Source: Rhodomicrobium vannielii ATCC 17100
Lineage (GTDB): Bacteria; Pseudomonadota; Alphaproteobacteria; Rhizobiales; Rhodomicrobiaceae
Reading direction: 5' to 3'
Length of the DNA: 64,000 nt
Assembly (NCBI RefSeq): GCF_000166055.1
Contig: NC_014664.1
Location: 3,193,501 to 3,257,500 of the forward strand
Shown: positions 10,008-17,604 of the stretch, piece after piece
Numbering within the stretch: the first letter of the stretch is position 1
Layout of the letters: the number at the start of each line of letters is the position of its first letter
The notes under the pieces: model-generated
What the model was told of the DNA's origin: nothing
Seen by the model: the letters and a program-made list of their open reading frames with translations, nothing else
The model's database searches: none
Translations under genes and position numbers: made by a program

Positions 10008-10018
10008 GCCGCTCCCGA

Positions 10019-10879
10019 TCAGGCCGGGCCCGTCGTAACCGGCGCTTTCGGCACCTCGCTCCATTCCGCCCACGAGCCGTCGTAGACTGCGGCGTGCTCG
10101 TTGCCGGTTACGGCCAGCGCCAGCGCGAGAATGCACGCCGTTACGCCAGACCCGCATGTGGTGATGACCGGCTTTTCCGGATGAATGCCCGCCGCTTCGA
10201 AGGCCGCGCGCAACTCCGCCGCTGGCTTCAGTGTTCCGTCTGGCGCGATCAACGAGCCATACGGCACGTTCCTGGCACCCGGCATATGACCAAGCCGCGC
10301 GACGGGGCGAAGTTCAACCTCGGCGCCTTCGAAGCGGGGCTTTGAACGCGCATCGGCGATCTGCGTGCGGCCGCCTTCCACGATGTGGATCATGTCGTCG
10401 ATTTCGCGCACGAGCTCGCTGTTCTTGCGGGCGGTAAAGTGCCGCTCAGAGCGCGGCGTCGGCGCACCCGCTTCAACCGGTCGCCCTTCCGCTAGCCATT
10501 TCTTCAGGCCGCCGTTCAGGACCACGACATCTTCATGGCCCATGACGCGGAACATCCACCACGCACGCGGCGCGCTGAACAAGCCTTTCGAGTCATAGAC
10601 GACGACCTTCATGCCGTCGCCGATGCCCGCCTTGCGCATGCGCGACGCGAATTTTTCGGGCGATGGCAGCATATGCGGATAGGGCGAGTTGGTGTCGGAA
10701 AGGGCCTCTATGTCGAAATAGAGCGCGCCGGGGATATGCGCCTCGTTATAGACTTCGTTCGCCGCACGCGCATCGGCCGGCATGGTGAGGCCGGCGTCAA
10801 CCACGACAAGGCCTGGCGCGCCGAGCCGCTCTGCAAGCCAGTCCGTCTCGACCAGCCACTTGGACGAAAAATCGGTCAT
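10019..10879 (-). CDS. sseA: Thiosulfate/3-mercaptopyruvate sulfurtransferase (SseA-like)
   Basis: 286 aa from the ATG at 10879, chosen because GGGGGAAG lies just upstream; the frame is open further upstream but that extension resembles no family member. Two rhodanese domains are present: an inactive N-terminal one (LVVVDAGL, HIPGALYFDIEAL, VVVYDSKGLFSAPRAWWMF) and a C-terminal one with the active-site loop CGSGVTA, catalytic Cys242. The CGSG[VT]xA loop and domain order fit 3-mercaptopyruvate sulfurtransferases better than rhodaneses proper, whose loop is usually CRKGxT. It transfers sulfane sulfur to cyanide or thiol acceptors in the cytoplasm. It stands near a cysteine synthase gene on the same strand, so a sulfur-metabolism cluster is plausible. 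Confidence 0.9.
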   Translation of the reverse strand: MTDFSSKWLVETDWLAERLGAPGLVVVDAGLTMPADARAANEVYNEAHIPGALYFDIEALSDTNSPYPHMLPSPEKFASRMRKAGIGDGMKVVVYDSKGLFSAPRAWWMFRVMGHEDVVVLNGGLKKWLAEGRPVEAGAPTPRSERHFTARKNSELVREIDDMIHIVEGGRTQIADARSKPRFEGAEVELRPVARLGHMPGARNVPYGSLIAPDGTLKPAAELRAAFEAAGIHPEKPVITTCGSGVTACILALALAVTGNEHAAVYDGSWAEWSEVPKAPVTTGPA

Positions 10880-10980
10880 TGCTTCCCCCTGAATCGGTGA
10901 TTTTGTATAGGGTAACCTGCGGTCGCGCGGAACGGTATGGATAATGCGCCAAAGGCGCGCCGGGTCCACCGGGAGCGACA

Positions 10981-11208
10981 TTGTGCCGTCGAATGGGGTA
11001 TCGGAACCGCTCGCTATCCCGGCGCGCCGTTCGCTACAACGCGCGGAGCATACCGGGATGTGCGCTCAGCATCGCCGAGCACGGCGCGAACTGTCAGCGC
11101 TTCGCCTATGCGGTGATCCGGCATTACGGCTGCGAGATCGCGGATTTCCGGTCGAGGGAATTGTGGGAGGACGACACTTTTACGTGCGAACGCTGGCGGA
11201 TTTCGTAA
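10981..11208 (+). pseudogene. Small ORF, possible remnant of an NlpC/P60-like protein
   Basis: 75 codons from a TTG without convincing ribosome-binding site, inside the 384-bp gap between the sulfurtransferase and cysteine synthase genes (10880-11263). The segment GANCQRFAYAVIRHYG followed by DFRSRELWEDDTFT looks protein-like rather than random and recalls the region around the catalytic Cys of some C40 (NlpC/P60) cell-wall peptidases. No catalytic His region follows, because the frame stops at 11208. It could be a decayed fragment or coincidence. The rest of the gap shows no other feature. Confidence 0.25.
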
Positions 11209-11263
11209 CGCGCCCGGAATATGCGGTGTTCATCGGAGCGAAACGGCCGATCCGACGCGCCGT

Positions 11264-12319
11264 TCAGCCCTCGAAAACGGTCGGCAGCGTTTGAGGCGCG
11301 TCGAGCCACGGCGGCACGGGCAGCCCCTTGCCGCGCAGGAATTCCGGGTTGAACAGCTTCGACTGGTAGCGGGTGCCGTAGTCGCACAGGATCGTCACGA
11401 TGGTGTGGCCGGGGCCGAGATCGCGCGCGAGACGCACCGCGCCCGCCACGTTGATGCCGGTCGAGCCGCCGACGCACAGTCCCTCCTCGCTGAGAAGGCG
11501 GAACACCACGTCGAGCGCTTCTTCGTCTGGGATCTGATAGGCGCCATCGACCCCCGCGCCCGCGAGATTTGCGGTGATGCGGCCCTGACCGATACCCTCG
11601 GTGATTGATGAGCCAGTGGCTTCGAGCCTGCCGTGGGCGTAGTGGCTGTAAATCGCCGAGCCGAATGGGTCCGCGACGGCGACGACGACTCCGGGGCGCT
11701 TCGCCTTGAGCCCGAGCGACGTGCCCGCGAGCGTGCCCCCGGTACCGACCGAGCAGATGAAGCCGTCCACGCGCCCGGCTGTCTGCCGCCAGATTTCTTC
11801 TGCCGTCGTTTCAACATGCGCGCGCCGGTTTGCGATATTGTCGAACTGGTTCGCCCACACAGCGCCTTCGGGCCGTTCCGCCGCGAGCTTATGAGCGAGC
11901 CGTGCCGAGTATTTCACATAGTTGTTCGCGTTCTTGTACGGCACAGCCGGAACCTCGACGAGCGTCGCGCCCAGAAGTCGGAGCGCATCCTTCTTCTCCT
12001 GGCTCTGCGTCTCCGGGATCACGATCACGGCCTTGTAGCCCAGCGCGTTCGCGACGAGCGCGATACCGATACCGGTGTTGCCCGCCGTGCCCTCAACGAT
12101 TGTCCCGCCCGGCTTGAGCTGGCCGCGCTTCACGGCGTCTTCCACGATGAAGAGCGCCGCGCGGTCCTTCACCGACTGGCCGGGGTTCATGAACTCGGCC
12201 TTGCCGTAGATCTCGCAGCCCGTCTCTTCGGAGGCGCGCTTGAGACGGATGAGCGGCGTGTTGCCGATGGCTGCGATGACGGAGGATTTCAGGGCGGACG
12301 TGTCGTTTGCGTGAGTCAT
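11264..12319 (-). CDS. cysK: Cysteine synthase A (O-acetylserine sulfhydrylase)
   Basis: 351 aa from the ATG at 12319 (MTHANDTSALKSSVIAAIGN); the frame continues upstream without homologous sequence. Fold type II PLP enzyme: Lys51 in NPGQSVKDRAA binds the cofactor, GTAGNTGIG is the substrate-binding asparagine loop and SVGTGGTLAG the phosphate-binding loop. It joins O-acetylserine and sulfide to make cysteine in the cytoplasm. With about 350 residues it belongs to the longer alphaproteobacterial form, with a C-terminal extension (NPEFLRGKGLPVPPWLD) not found in E. coli CysK. A beta-cystathionine synthase is less likely because no regulatory CBS domains follow. Same strand as the sulfurtransferase gene, but separated by 384 bp. 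Confidence 0.92.
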   Translation of the reverse strand: MTHANDTSALKSSVIAAIGNTPLIRLKRASEETGCEIYGKAEFMNPGQSVKDRAALFIVEDAVKRGQLKPGGTIVEGTAGNTGIGIALVANALGYKAVIVIPETQSQEKKDALRLLGATLVEVPAVPYKNANNYVKYSARLAHKLAAERPEGAVWANQFDNIANRRAHVETTAEEIWRQTAGRVDGFICSVGTGGTLAGTSLGLKAKRPGVVVAVADPFGSAIYSHYAHGRLEATGSSITEGIGQGRITANLAGAGVDGAYQIPDEEALDVVFRLLSEEGLCVGGSTGINVAGAVRLARDLGPGHTIVTILCDYGTRYQSKLFNPEFLRGKGLPVPPWLDAPQTLPTVFEG

Positions 12320-13009
12320 GGGCTCGCCGGGTTCGCTGGAACGCGGCCATGATCGCGCCGTTGAACGGGGCAGACAACTCGCAAACCGACGATTAGATGG
12401 AATTTCCGCTTTGCGAGGGGCGTTTGGAAACGTCTTGTCGTGCATTTGCGCTGTGCGCTACGATGGTTCCACATCCGGCCTCGCGAGACGACGCACAGAA
12501 GCTGTCGGTGGGGTCGGAGCGGCGCCCCCGGGGGCGACTATGCCAAGCGCGAGAACAAGCAAATCCCGGTCAAGATCGAGCCGTGCGCGTTGCCGCTGTT
12601 CTAATCGGCAGAACCATCCGCTTCGCCCTCGACCACTGGCGCAACGATTCGGTTTGCGGCGCGCCGAATGGACGGCACCAGAGTGTCGGCTTTATGGCGA
12701 TGCGCGAGAAGTAATCCATTGAAGACGTATGATTCTGTAGTTAAAATTATTCGCTTTTCTAGGGTAAAGCCCAGGTCAAGGTGCGTCGTCGTGCGCCTCG
12801 GTAGTCACTATGCGCCGCCGGACAAGGGGTTTTACGATGAAGAGCCATCGTGATGTACGACCGTATGCGAAGCCTCGGCTCGTTTCCGGATCGGATGGAT
12901 GCACCGTCGAGCGCTTTCAAGCCGAGCTCGGGCAAGCTTTCCGTGGACCAATGACCGGCATTCTGCTTAAGGTCGAGGCTCCAGCTCGTGTCTTCAAACG
13001 GGAATTTGC
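12320..13009. other. 690-bp gap without a convincing gene
   Basis: Several short open frames exist but none has a credible ribosome-binding site together with family-like sequence. A short frame ending at 12603 contains KRENKQIPVKIEPCALPLF, faintly like the end of a TIR-type domain, with no supporting context. The stretch 12724-12775 is noticeably AT-rich and may hold the promoter for the IalB-like gene. Confidence 0.5.
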
Positions 13010-13657
13010 ATGCGTCGCCGTCTGATCCTTCCGCTTTTGTCCGTCGCGGCCTTGTCCTCGGGTGCGGTCGCTCAACAGGTTCAGGTGCAGCAAATCCCGC
13101 AGACGCTTCCTCAAGGCCCGTCAGCCGTGCCGGACCCAACGCGCCCGGCAACGCCGCCGAAGCCCAAGCCGAAGCCCGCGCTCGCCAAAAAGCCCGCGCC
13201 CACTCCCGTTCCCGAGGTCAAGGCGAAGCTCGTGGAAAGAGTTGGCGACTGGACCGTTTTCCTGCACGAAAGCCCCGAGGGCCGCATCTGCTTCGCCGCG
13301 AGCGCGCCGACCGACACGCAGCCGAAGACGGCGAAGCGCACGTCCGTGATTTTTTACATCACCTCGTGGCAGAAGGACGGGGTCTATAACGAGGTAAGCG
13401 TGCGTCAGGGCTACGCCATGAAGGCGAATGCGCAGACCATAATCTCGCTCGGCGGCCAGTCCTTTTCGCTCTACGCGCTCGACGACAAGGCATACGCGAG
13501 AGACCCCGCCGAGGAGCGCAAGCTGCTTTCGGCGATGGCGATGGGGGGCCCGATGACGGTCAAGGCCACGTCCGCAAAGGGCACAGCCACGACGGACCAC
13601 TATTCGCTCGAAGGCGCGCCAGCTGCCGTGCAGAAGCTTCGCGAGATCTGCCCCTGA
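13010..13657 (+). CDS. Invasion-associated locus B (IalB) family protein
   Basis: 215 aa. A cleavable signal peptide (MRRRLILPLLSVAALSSGAVAQ) is followed by a Pro/Lys-rich linker (about residues 35-70, TRPATPPKPKPKPALAKKPA) and an IalB domain: VGDWTVFLHESPEGRICFAAS, then VIFYITSWQKDGVYNEVSVRQGY, GQSFSLYALDDKAYARD and a C-terminal EICP cysteine. IalB proteins are periplasmic or surface proteins common in Rhizobiales; the name comes from Bartonella erythrocyte invasion, but most members are in free-living species and their role is unknown. The Pro/Lys linker could reach through or bind peptidoglycan (inference). The gene lies 103 bp upstream of a BamA-like gene on the same strand. Confidence 0.87.
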   Translation: MRRRLILPLLSVAALSSGAVAQQVQVQQIPQTLPQGPSAVPDPTRPATPPKPKPKPALAKKPAPTPVPEVKAKLVERVGDWTVFLHESPEGRICFAASAPTDTQPKTAKRTSVIFYITSWQKDGVYNEVSVRQGYAMKANAQTIISLGGQSFSLYALDDKAYARDPAEERKLLSAMAMGGPMTVKATSAKGTATTDHYSLEGAPAAVQKLREICP

Positions 13658-13760
13658 CCGGTGGCGAAAGGTGGCGGCCACGCTTGCGTCATAAAGCTGA
13701 GGCTTCCTTGGCCGCATGGCAAGTTGCAGTGCGTGCGGGGAGCTACCGTCCTCGCGTAAA

Positions 13761-16121
13761 ATGAAAATCGCTGCCGGGCTCGTGGCTTGGCTTCTCATTC
13801 TCGGTGTGTTCGTCGCCGTGACGTCCTTTGCGAGGGACGCGCGCGCCGCGTCGAACGGCGCGATGATCCGCACTGTCAAGGTGGTCGGCGCGAGCCGGAT
13901 CGAGCCGGAAACCGTGCAGCATTACATCTCGCTGAAGCCCGGCGACCGCTACGACCCGGCGAAGGCCGACGACAGCATCAAAGCGCTATTCCAGACGGGC
14001 CTGTTCCGCGACGCTTCGCTCACCATGCAGGGCGGCGCGCTTGTCGTGAAGGTGGCCGAAAACCCGCTCGTCGCACGCGTGGCCTTCGAGGGCGCGAAGG
14101 ATGTCACGTCCGACACACTGGCGAAGGAAGTGCAACTCAATGCTGGCGGCACCTTTTCGAAAGCGCGCGCAGAAACCGATGTGCAGCGCATCCTGACCGC
14201 CTACCGCCGCCAAGGCTACTACACCGCGCAGGTCGAGGCGAAGACCATCGACCGCGAGCACGACCGCATCGACGTGGTGTTCGAGATCACCGAAGGGCCG
14301 CAGATCAAGGTCGTCGGCATCAACTTCATTGGCAACGCGTCCTTCTCCGATGCGGAGCTTCGCGGCGAGATCACCACGACCGAGTCGGGCCTCCTCGACT
14401 TCCTGCGCAATTCGTCGGTCTACGATCCCGACCGGCTCAATCTCGACCGCGAAATGTTGCGCCGTTTCTATGTGAAAAGCGGCTTCGCCGACATGCGCGT
14501 GCTTTCCGCCACCGCCGATGTCGATTCCGACAAGGTGGACGCCGAGAAGAAGGGCTTCTTCGTCACCTTCACGCTCGATGAGGGCGCGCGCTACACCTTC
14601 GGCAATCTCGACGTGGAGGCTACCGCGCACGGCCTCGACGCGAAAGCGCTCGCGGCTTCGATCAAGGGCAAGCCGGGCGACATCTATAATGCCGAGCTCG
14701 TCGACAGATCGGTGGAGGCGCTGACGAAAGCCGCCGCCGAGGCTGGCGCGCCGTTCGCGCAGGTGCGCCCGCGCATCGACCGCGATCCCGTGCGACGCAC
14801 CATTTCCGTGGCGTTCGTCGTGGAGGACGGCCCGCGCGCCTATGTCGAGCGCGTCGAGATCAGCGGCAACACCGCCACGAAGGACGAGGTCATCCGCCGC
14901 GAGTTCCGCGTGGCCGAGGGCGACGCCTATAATAAAGTCATCGTCGAGCAGGGCCGCCTGCGCGTGATGCGCACTGGGTTCTTCAAGGATGTGAAGGTCG
15001 AGAAGCAGCCGGGCAGCGCGCCCGACCGCGTGGACCTCGCGCTGAAGGTGACCGAAGCCGAGACCGGCAACCTTGGCTTCGCGCTAGGCTATTCCTCGAA
15101 CGACGGCATCATCGGCGAGGTGGAATATACCGAGCGCAATCTGATGGGCACGGGGCAGTATCTTCAGGTGAAGCTGTCGGGCAGCCTATCGGGCAACGGC
15201 GCGTTCAACGTGAGCTGGACCGAGCCGCGCTTCCTCGACCGAAACGTGTCGTTCGGCGTCGACGCGTTCGTGAAGTCGGCCGACTACACCGAAAGCGCGG
15301 GCTACACGGTCGCGGGCTACAAGGATTTCCGCGTCGGCGGCACCACGCGCTTCGGCTTCCCGATCACGGAGGAATTCTCCACCGGCGTCAACTACACGCT
15401 GATGATGGACCGCGTTTACGGCGTGGACGACGACGCCTCGCTCGCCGTGAAGCAGATCAAGGGCACGTCGGTCATTTCGTCGATCGGCTACAACATGATC
15501 TACGACACGCGCGACAACCGGAAAAAGCCTACGCGCGGCTTCTATTTCAAGGGCGTGCAGGATCTCGCGGGCGCGGGCGGCGACGTGAATTACATCCGCT
15601 CCACCAGCGAGGCGCGCGCCTATTATCCCATCTCGCAGGAAATCGTGCTCGCGGGCCGCGCGCAGGCGGGCAACATCACCGGCTGGGGCGGCCAAAGCGT
15701 GCGCGTGGTCGACGCGTTCTACAAGGGCAGCGAAACCATCGCGGGCTTCAAGAGCTTCGGCCCGCGCGACGCGACGACGGGCTACGCGCTCGGCGGCACA
15801 CAGTTCTATTCGGCGACGGCGGAACTGCGCTTCCCCCTGCCCTTCGTGCCATCCGACCTCGGCCTCTCCGGCGCGGTGTTCGCGAGCGCGGGGACGATGT
15901 TCGGCACCGACGCGGCCAGTTTCGCGAAGGCGTATGCGGCGGCGAACGGCACGTCGAATACGCTCGTCACCACGAATTCGTCGAAGCTGCGCGCCTCCAC
16001 CGGCTTCAGCCTCATCTGGGATTCGCCGCTCGGGCCGCTGCGCGCCGACATCGCCACCGTGCTGTCGAAGGCCAACGGCGACAAGACGCAGACCTTCGGC
16101 TTCGGTTACGCGGGCTGGTGA
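13761..16121 (+). CDS. BamA/Omp85-family outer-membrane protein
   Basis: 786 aa from ATG 13761, which gives a good signal peptide (LVAWLLILGVFVAVTSFARD, cleavage near ARA-AS); ATG 13716 is an alternative. Five POTRA-like repeats are seen (IRTVKVVGASRIEPETVQHY, ARVAFEGAKDVTSDTL, IKVVGINFIGNASFSDAEL, YTFGNLDVEATAHGLDAK, AYVERVEISGNTATKDEV), then a beta-barrel from about residue 430 ending in FGYAGW with a terminal aromatic residue, as required for barrel assembly. The barrel's L6 motif, normally V/IRGF, reads IAGF here (Ala661). The usual neighbours of bamA (rseP, skp, lpxD, fabZ) are absent, so this may be a second paralogue rather than the housekeeping copy. It would act in outer-membrane protein insertion or secretion. 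Confidence 0.9.
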   Translation: MKIAAGLVAWLLILGVFVAVTSFARDARAASNGAMIRTVKVVGASRIEPETVQHYISLKPGDRYDPAKADDSIKALFQTGLFRDASLTMQGGALVVKVAENPLVARVAFEGAKDVTSDTLAKEVQLNAGGTFSKARAETDVQRILTAYRRQGYYTAQVEAKTIDREHDRIDVVFEITEGPQIKVVGINFIGNASFSDAELRGEITTTESGLLDFLRNSSVYDPDRLNLDREMLRRFYVKSGFADMRVLSATADVDSDKVDAEKKGFFVTFTLDEGARYTFGNLDVEATAHGLDAKALAASIKGKPGDIYNAELVDRSVEALTKAAAEAGAPFAQVRPRIDRDPVRRTISVAFVVEDGPRAYVERVEISGNTATKDEVIRREFRVAEGDAYNKVIVEQGRLRVMRTGFFKDVKVEKQPGSAPDRVDLALKVTEAETGNLGFALGYSSNDGIIGEVEYTERNLMGTGQYLQVKLSGSLSGNGAFNVSWTEPRFLDRNVSFGVDAFVKSADYTESAGYTVAGYKDFRVGGTTRFGFPITEEFSTGVNYTLMMDRVYGVDDDASLAVKQIKGTSVISSIGYNMIYDTRDNRKKPTRGFYFKGVQDLAGAGGDVNYIRSTSEARAYYPISQEIVLAGRAQAGNITGWGGQSVRVVDAFYKGSETIAGFKSFGPRDATTGYALGGTQFYSATAELRFPLPFVPSDLGLSGAVFASAGTMFGTDAASFAKAYAAANGTSNTLVTTNSSKLRASTGFSLIWDSPLGPLRADIATVLSKANGDKTQTFGFGYAGW

Positions 16122-16289
16122 GGGGCGGGTTCGCTCTGCTTAGTTAGCTTCGCGATGACGGCATCGAGGTGCGTTATGTCTGGTGCGAGTGGTTCTGGCC
16201 AAGTGACACCTGATGCGGCCGGCGAGCCACGCGTACGTTATCGCCGGTGATATGCCGCGAAATCCGCTCCGATTGATCGTCTCGAAGAA

Positions 16290-17309
16290 TCAACAAGCGC
16301 TGGCAACGGCGGGAATGCTAAACAGCAGAGTGTACATAACATCCTGTTGTTTCGAGCAATCCATCTTCTGAAACACTTTTTTTGAGTGCCATCGCACAGT
16401 TTCGAACGTGACCCCCGTCCGATTCGCAAACTCCCTGAGCGACTCGCCTCGGGCGAGGGCGACCGCCAGATCCGCCTCCTTCTGAGTTAGTCCGTACAAG
16501 TCGCGGAGAAGCAGTGGCGATACATTCGGTTTGCTTTTGGGATTGCGGATGAAGGCAATGGCGTGCCGCTCCGGAGCAAAGAACTCTCCCCAAATTCCCA
16601 GAGAAAGCGGCGCTGTCTCAATCGCCTTCGTAACCATCACGGCGCTTTTCGCTTCATCGGGGAGAGCGAGCAGCAGGACTTGCACCGAAGGCATGTCGGC
16701 CTTCCTCAGCTTTGCAAGCGCGGTGCGAAATTCACAATTCTCGCCCTCGTTGGCAAACAGAAGCGGACCGTCGGGCGAGGACCGAAAAACAGGGTGCCAA
16801 CACTCTTCGCGCGCCGCATCATTATGCCAACATGCGTTTCCATCAAGGTCGAGAACGAAGGCGGGATCTTTTGCCTGCGCGAAGAACATGCTGGGAGCGA
16901 GCTTCATCGCGTTCAAGACAAGAGCCCTGTGGACCTGTACGGCGAAGACGATGTCATCATTCGCTGTGTGGAAGAGAGGTCTCAGCTTTTCCACCTCGGC
17001 ACCCGCGATAAGGATAGAGTAGGAGTCGCCGTCGAGATCAAACCGGCTGACACAGCCTTTTTCTTCGCCGCTGTGGACATGTCCCAATGCCACCGGTGAC
17101 CGAAGTTTTCTCGCCTCGTAGCGGCGCCCGTTCCTGAGCACTTCGACGGCTATCGGATTTTCCAGGACGTTCCTGGGCCGCCGCAGAAAAATCGCGGACA
17201 CATCGTCATCATTTGCCTGGGCAAGAATCCCACCGAAAGCGTCCGTCCAGCTATCAAAATAGAGTGCGGCCAGCCTGATTTTCAAAAACGGCTCGGAAAA
17301 GCTTTTCAT
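16290..17309 (-). CDS. Orphan LuxR-type transcriptional regulator with PAS-like sensor region
   Basis: 339 aa. The C-terminal 65 residues (LYGLTQKEADLAVALARGESLREFANRTGVTFETVRWHSKKVFQKM) form a LuxR/GerE helix-turn-helix. Upstream, around residues 145-175, DPAFVLDLDGNACWHNDAARE resembles a PAS core. No receiver aspartate, autoinducer-binding or ATPase motif is seen, so the signal is unknown. This arrangement is common in alphaproteobacteria as orphan regulators. The gene diverges from an RND pump-adaptor set, and the 295-bp gap between them holds a 32-bp perfect palindrome, so it may control the pump (inference). Base composition is somewhat lower in GC than in neighbours. The first residues (MKSFSEPFLKIRLAALYF) follow a weak ribosome-binding site. 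Confidence 0.85.
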   Translation of the reverse strand: MKSFSEPFLKIRLAALYFDSWTDAFGGILAQANDDDVSAIFLRRPRNVLENPIAVEVLRNGRRYEARKLRSPVALGHVHSGEEKGCVSRFDLDGDSYSILIAGAEVEKLRPLFHTANDDIVFAVQVHRALVLNAMKLAPSMFFAQAKDPAFVLDLDGNACWHNDAAREECWHPVFRSSPDGPLLFANEGENCEFRTALAKLRKADMPSVQVLLLALPDEAKSAVMVTKAIETAPLSLGIWGEFFAPERHAIAFIRNPKSKPNVSPLLLRDLYGLTQKEADLAVALARGESLREFANRTGVTFETVRWHSKKVFQKMDCSKQQDVMYTLLFSIPAVASAC

Positions 17310-17444
17310 AATTCGGGCGTTAAATTCAAAAATTCAATTTATTAGATAACATCTCTAGTGGATGTGATCGTAGAGAGCAAGGGCCGGGTCGCCGCAACCT
17401 CACGACGCAGCCTGAACTGGGCGCGATGACGCCTCGCCCGCCGC

Positions 17445-17476
17445 GGCACGACGCATCGCGCGCGATGCGTCGTGCC
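17445..17476. repeat. 32-bp perfect palindrome in divergent promoter region
   Basis: GGCACGACGCATCGCG (17445-17460) is followed without any spacer by its exact reverse complement (17461-17476). It lies 136 bp upstream of the LuxR-type gene start and 129 bp upstream of the RND pump ATG. A perfect 16+16 palindrome in a shared promoter region is compatible with an operator for a dimeric regulator; as RNA it could fold as a cruciform-like hairpin. No copy was noticed elsewhere in this window. Confidence 0.85.
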
Positions 17477-17604
17477 AGGAAAGCTGCCGTCGGAACACCA
17501 GAACGTGAACGCCGGGCGTGAACTATCCGCGACGCGTGAGGTTCCGCCTTTTGTGCGGCATAACGTGGTTGCACGAAAATGAAACTTGGAGGCCAAAAAT
17601 CTCC

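Noticed and set aside
10944-11294. Longer overlapping plus-strand ORF in the same gap
   Set aside because: Arg-rich, no family resemblance, and runs into the 3' end of the cysteine synthase gene; typical shadow frame.
12535-12603. Short frame resembling the end of a TIR domain
   Set aside because: About 20 residues only, no ribosome-binding site, no upstream domain in frame.
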